This document shows, one piece after another, positions 20,201-22,446 of a stretch of 22,446 nucleotides of DNA. The position numbers and the translations under genes were made by a program. The notes below the pieces were generated by a model. The model did no database searches. It saw only the letters and a list, made by a program, of their open reading frames with translations, and was not told the origin of the DNA. This stretch comes from Phoronis ovalis (lineage: Eukaryota; Phoronida; Phoronidae): positions 1-22,446 of the forward strand of contig JAOXYB010087940.1 of the NCBI GenBank assembly GCA_028565635.1. Direction: 5' to 3'. The first letter of the stretch is position 1, and the number at the start of each line of letters is the position of its first letter.

Positions 20201-22346
20201 ATTTATAGCTATATATGTATATATATTCTATTGAATGTTACATTTCGGACATTTCTAATGGCATCCGTATAGGTCAAATAACCTACTCCGAGAAAAATAA
20301 GTTACACATTTACAAAGGTTTGATCGACTTGTTTACTTTCAAAATATTAATACTTTCGCTTGTCAATATTTTCATTTTATCAGTAAAAATTTAACTTGCA
20401 AAGTTGAATAAAACGTTTCGAATAATATTCGCCACCTAAATTGATTTTATAATTATAATTAACCTTGTTTGCGCTTTGCAGTCTTTCTCTGTTGGCGGCG
20501 GAAAACAAACAATCAGGGTTAAAAATGAAGAGTTAAGTTTCCTTGCTGGACAGAGGATTGGTTTGACTTTTTACGACATCAAATCCGCTAATCTTGCATA
20601 TGACTGCGGAGGTAAGTAACTGCAGTTATCGCTCCGGAAAGTATATAGAGGGTGCGATTCATGTAAATATGTATTCAAGTTTTTTCCTGTTATTTCCAAA
20701 ATCCATAGTATACCCACTGCAGAGATATATGCAAGAAACTCACATAATTAAGTCTTCTGCTGGGACTCCATGTGCGCTGAAAACAATGATATTCTACAAT
20801 ATATTGAATATTTTGTACAAAGATTACCAACTGTTAAATGCTAGTAACTTGAATCACTAATGCATATAAATAATTTTCTTTGTCTAGGTTCATGCACAAA
20901 CATGTGCACGAATGACGGCTACCCTTTTAGAGAAACTAAGGGAGAGTGTGTATGTAAATGCCCCCATGGCCTAGGTGGCCCAGACTGTAGCGTGGTGGAC
21001 ACAACAATTGATACTGGTATGAATGCTTCTTTCTACGTAAAGCTGTGTTTATTGCACGTTTATTGTATAACATTTCATTTGTGTATTGCACCGCAGGAAA
21101 AGCATTATATTATAATTTACAAACGTTGTATTAACAGTTATAATAGACATAACATTATACCAAGTATATTGCATACCATTAACCATCACCTTACAATCAG
21201 TAGTAAATTAAACTATGTGTATACGGATTGTAGAAATGTCGCCTTTTCTATTATAATAATAATTTGTTTCTTGTTGTATATAAAATATACCTTTTAAACA
21301 TGAATAATAACAGTTTATAATAACCTGTTTGACAGGTTGTGGTGGCGTCATCAACTTGAATGGTATTGGCGACTCTTCCGTTATCAATAGTCCAAATTAT
21401 CCAAAGCCTTACCCAAATAATCAATTTTGTATTTGGCTAATTAAGGTAGTTAACTTTAATTGCTTTTATTTAATGCTTGCAATGCATTGACATTTATAAT
21501 TATAGCATAGTAAATTAATTATCCTTATTGAATTGTCACAAACAAAGTAAAGCATTGTGTTATTCAATGCGCATGCTCTACGCAAACGAGGTTGAAACAG
21601 AACACAGAATAAAACATCAACTAGAACGTGCAAAACAAGGGCGTCAGATGTCTACGAGTTTGTTATTCCATATACTATGTTAGCTCTTAGCTGATGTCCG
21701 ACTTTCATCATCGACATCCTCAAACACAAACGTTCATTGTAACAACAACACTAAACATGGAAAACTCACATTCCATTTAATGCTTCTAACTTAGTTGTTT
21801 AGTTTCATACTATTCTTGAAAAAGAACTATTTTGGGGATTAATCATTATTTGTCTTTATCTAAAAGCACCATTTATGACTTTATAGGCTCCGTTGGGTCA
21901 TCTTGTAAAGATTCGGTTCAGCCATTTCGAATTGGCAAGAACTAACATCAGTTGCTTGCATACGCTGGAGATACGTTACAATTTACTTGCTCAAAACGGT
22001 CCAAAGTAAGTTTTATAATAATTATTTTTCCTCATCACCAGTCTATGTTTTAACAGTTCTTGTAGTGATCTTGTTTTTCTGAATAGAAATGTTTACAATT
22101 AGTTACAAAAGATTAAGTGAAATGTTCCATGTCACCCTGCATTTTTTTTTTTCATGTGAAAGTATCTTCAGTTGATATGTACATCAAATTAACATTTATC
22201 TAGGTTTTGCGGAGATGGTGTTCCTAATGGCCGTAGCACTTTACGTGAGCACGAATCTTCTGCTATGATGATAATATTCAACTCCACAGAGCCGGTAAAA
22301 CCCGGTAGAGGTTTCAGCGCCGTTGTCGAAGCAACGGAAAATACAG
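15354..22346 (+). CDS. Gene B: astacin-family metalloprotease, prepro-Astacin-EGF-CUB (3' partial)
   Basis: A tandem paralogue of gene A, with its start present and 3' end beyond the window. Exons: 15354-15461, 16076-16147, 16585-16716, 17144-17240, 18480-18621, 18881-18977, 19627-19821, 20482-20611, 20888-21016, 21336-21445, 21887-22005, 22204-22346; all phases join without a stop (491 full codons). Residues 1-22 or so form a signal peptide (MPKLRFLPVFLILMFIASS). The propeptide has an aspartate-switch-like MLGD (D90), then furin site RRKR (107-110). The catalytic domain follows, with HEIGHAIGFNHE (His222, 226, 232; Glu223) and Met-turn SDMHY (Met276, Tyr278); Cys158-323 and Cys185-214 are the expected disulfides. 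EGF1 and CUB follow. The start ATG has A at -3 and precedes a hydrophobic leader. By comparison with gene A, EGF2 and two MAM domains should follow. Confidence 0.93.
15462..17143 (+). other. Gene B introns 1 to 3
   Basis: Three introns of 614, 437 and 427 bp between the propeptide exons. No nested gene was found. In the third, a less AT-rich stretch from about 16870 to 17090 contains GAAGGGAATAACTCC, which resembles dispersed motifs I associate with mollusc genomes (from memory, not verified). Confidence 0.45.
17241..18479 (+). other. Largest gene B intron, with a C-rich patch
   Basis: A 1239-bp intron. The stretch from about 17610 to 17960 is visibly richer in C and GC than its surroundings (CCCCGAGCCGGGTGG, AAACCCCCCTGAAC, GGTACCCCCAGG), and may be a fragment of an inserted element. 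No ORF with a recognisable domain was seen. The rest is ordinary AT-rich intron. Confidence 0.5.
18978..20481 (+). other. Gene B introns flanking the zinc-motif exon
   Basis: Introns 18978-19626 (649 bp) and 19822-20481 (660 bp). The start of the first aligns loosely with the matching gene A intron (shared GGAAATATGATAAAA-like and TATACNGNAT-like stretches). Open frames on the minus strand here (for example 19234-19425) have no recognisable features. Confidence 0.5.
20888..21016 (+). other. Gene B EGF1 exon
   Basis: A phase 1-1 exon of 129 nt, the same length as in gene A. It has six cysteines (SCTNMC, ECVCKC, GPDC). By hand count 34 of 42 residues match gene A. Confidence 0.9.
21336..22346 (+). 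other. Gene B CUB domain exons
   Basis: Exons 21336-21445, 21887-22005 and 22204-22346 have exactly the lengths of their gene A counterparts (110, 119, 143 nt). They encode CGGVINLNG with SPNYP and FCIWLI, then ISCLHTLEIRY, then FCGDG and a closing GRGFSAVVEA. Four cysteines are present. The domain ends in phase 1 at a GTTAGG donor, and the gene runs on past the window edge. Confidence 0.92.
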
Positions 22347-22446
22347 GTTAGGATATTTAAAAGTACAAAAAAGGTCTACATATCGATTCCAAAATGTCGC
22401 TATATAAAATGTTGACAAAAATGAGCATGCATTTATTCAAATATAT

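Larger units (their letters stand above)
17144..20611 (+). other. Gene B astacin catalytic domain exons
   Basis: Five exons (17144-17240, 18480-18621, 18881-18977, 19627-19821, 20482-20611) code a complete astacin domain of about 200 residues, the family's normal size. In order these carry RWPDRIVAFEF; ILDAIQHWESNTCLRFV with DPYVSI; GCSS with GRIATCL; the zinc motif and Met-turn; and SFLAGQRIGLTFYDI ending at YDCG. All zinc ligands, the catalytic Glu and four cysteines are present. The residue between Phe and the third His is Asn rather than the aromatic residue common in the family. Confidence 0.95.

Noticed and set aside
20860-21297. 145-codon frame running through the EGF1 exon of gene B
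   Set aside because: Only 20888-21016 is exon; the rest is upstream and downstream intron read through, past a good GTATGA donor.
379-22346. One giant gene containing both astacin domains
   Set aside because: Gene A reaches a stop after MAM2, and about 6 kb later gene B has its own promoter motifs, signal peptide and propeptide.
1-22446. CRISPR array, tRNA, rRNA, bacterial operon or viral genes
   Set aside because: No spaced direct repeats, cloverleaf or rRNA-like blocks were seen; intron-rich animal genes explain the coding content.

Overview
The window is animal (metazoan) nuclear DNA. It is AT-rich, with short coding exons bounded by GT..AG introns, simple repeats and small transposon-like elements. 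The coding content is two neighbouring plus-strand genes for secreted, multidomain zinc metalloproteases of the astacin (M12A) family. The organism cannot be named from this sequence. A non-vertebrate, possibly a mollusc or other marine invertebrate, is only an inference from the domain mix (astacin with EGF, CUB and MAM) and the repeat texture.

Gene A (379 to 9258) is the 3' part of an astacin gene whose first exons lie left of the window. Seventeen coding exons encode, in order, the rest of the catalytic domain, EGF1, one CUB domain, EGF2, MAM1, a Thr/Ser-rich linker and MAM2. The stop codon appears to be split by the last intron. The domain modules have phase-1 borders.

From 9259 to about 15200 lies a gene-poor intergenic stretch of about 6 kb. 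It holds the likely gene A 3' UTR and poly(A) signal, microsatellites, a roughly 110-bp inverted-repeat element, a 7-bp tandem repeat, and a compact heat-shock-element/TATA/initiator arrangement near 12.7 kb with no recognisable protein gene after it.

Gene B (15354 to 22346, continuing off the right edge) is a paralogue of gene A. Here the 5' end is visible: a CRE (TGACGTCA) and a TATA box, then signal peptide, propeptide with an aspartate-switch-like motif, furin site RRKR, complete astacin catalytic domain, EGF1 and CUB. In the shared part all seven exons have the same phases, and all but one have the same length as in gene A. Some introns still align by eye, so the pair comes from a tandem duplication. 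Gene B probably continues into EGF2 and MAM exons beyond the window.

Three copies of one terminal-inverted-repeat element of about 320 to 380 bp (one in opposite orientation, one decayed) lie in gene A introns. Both proteases are expected to act outside the cell, with EGF, CUB and MAM modules serving substrate binding or oligomerisation. That role is inferred from the families.
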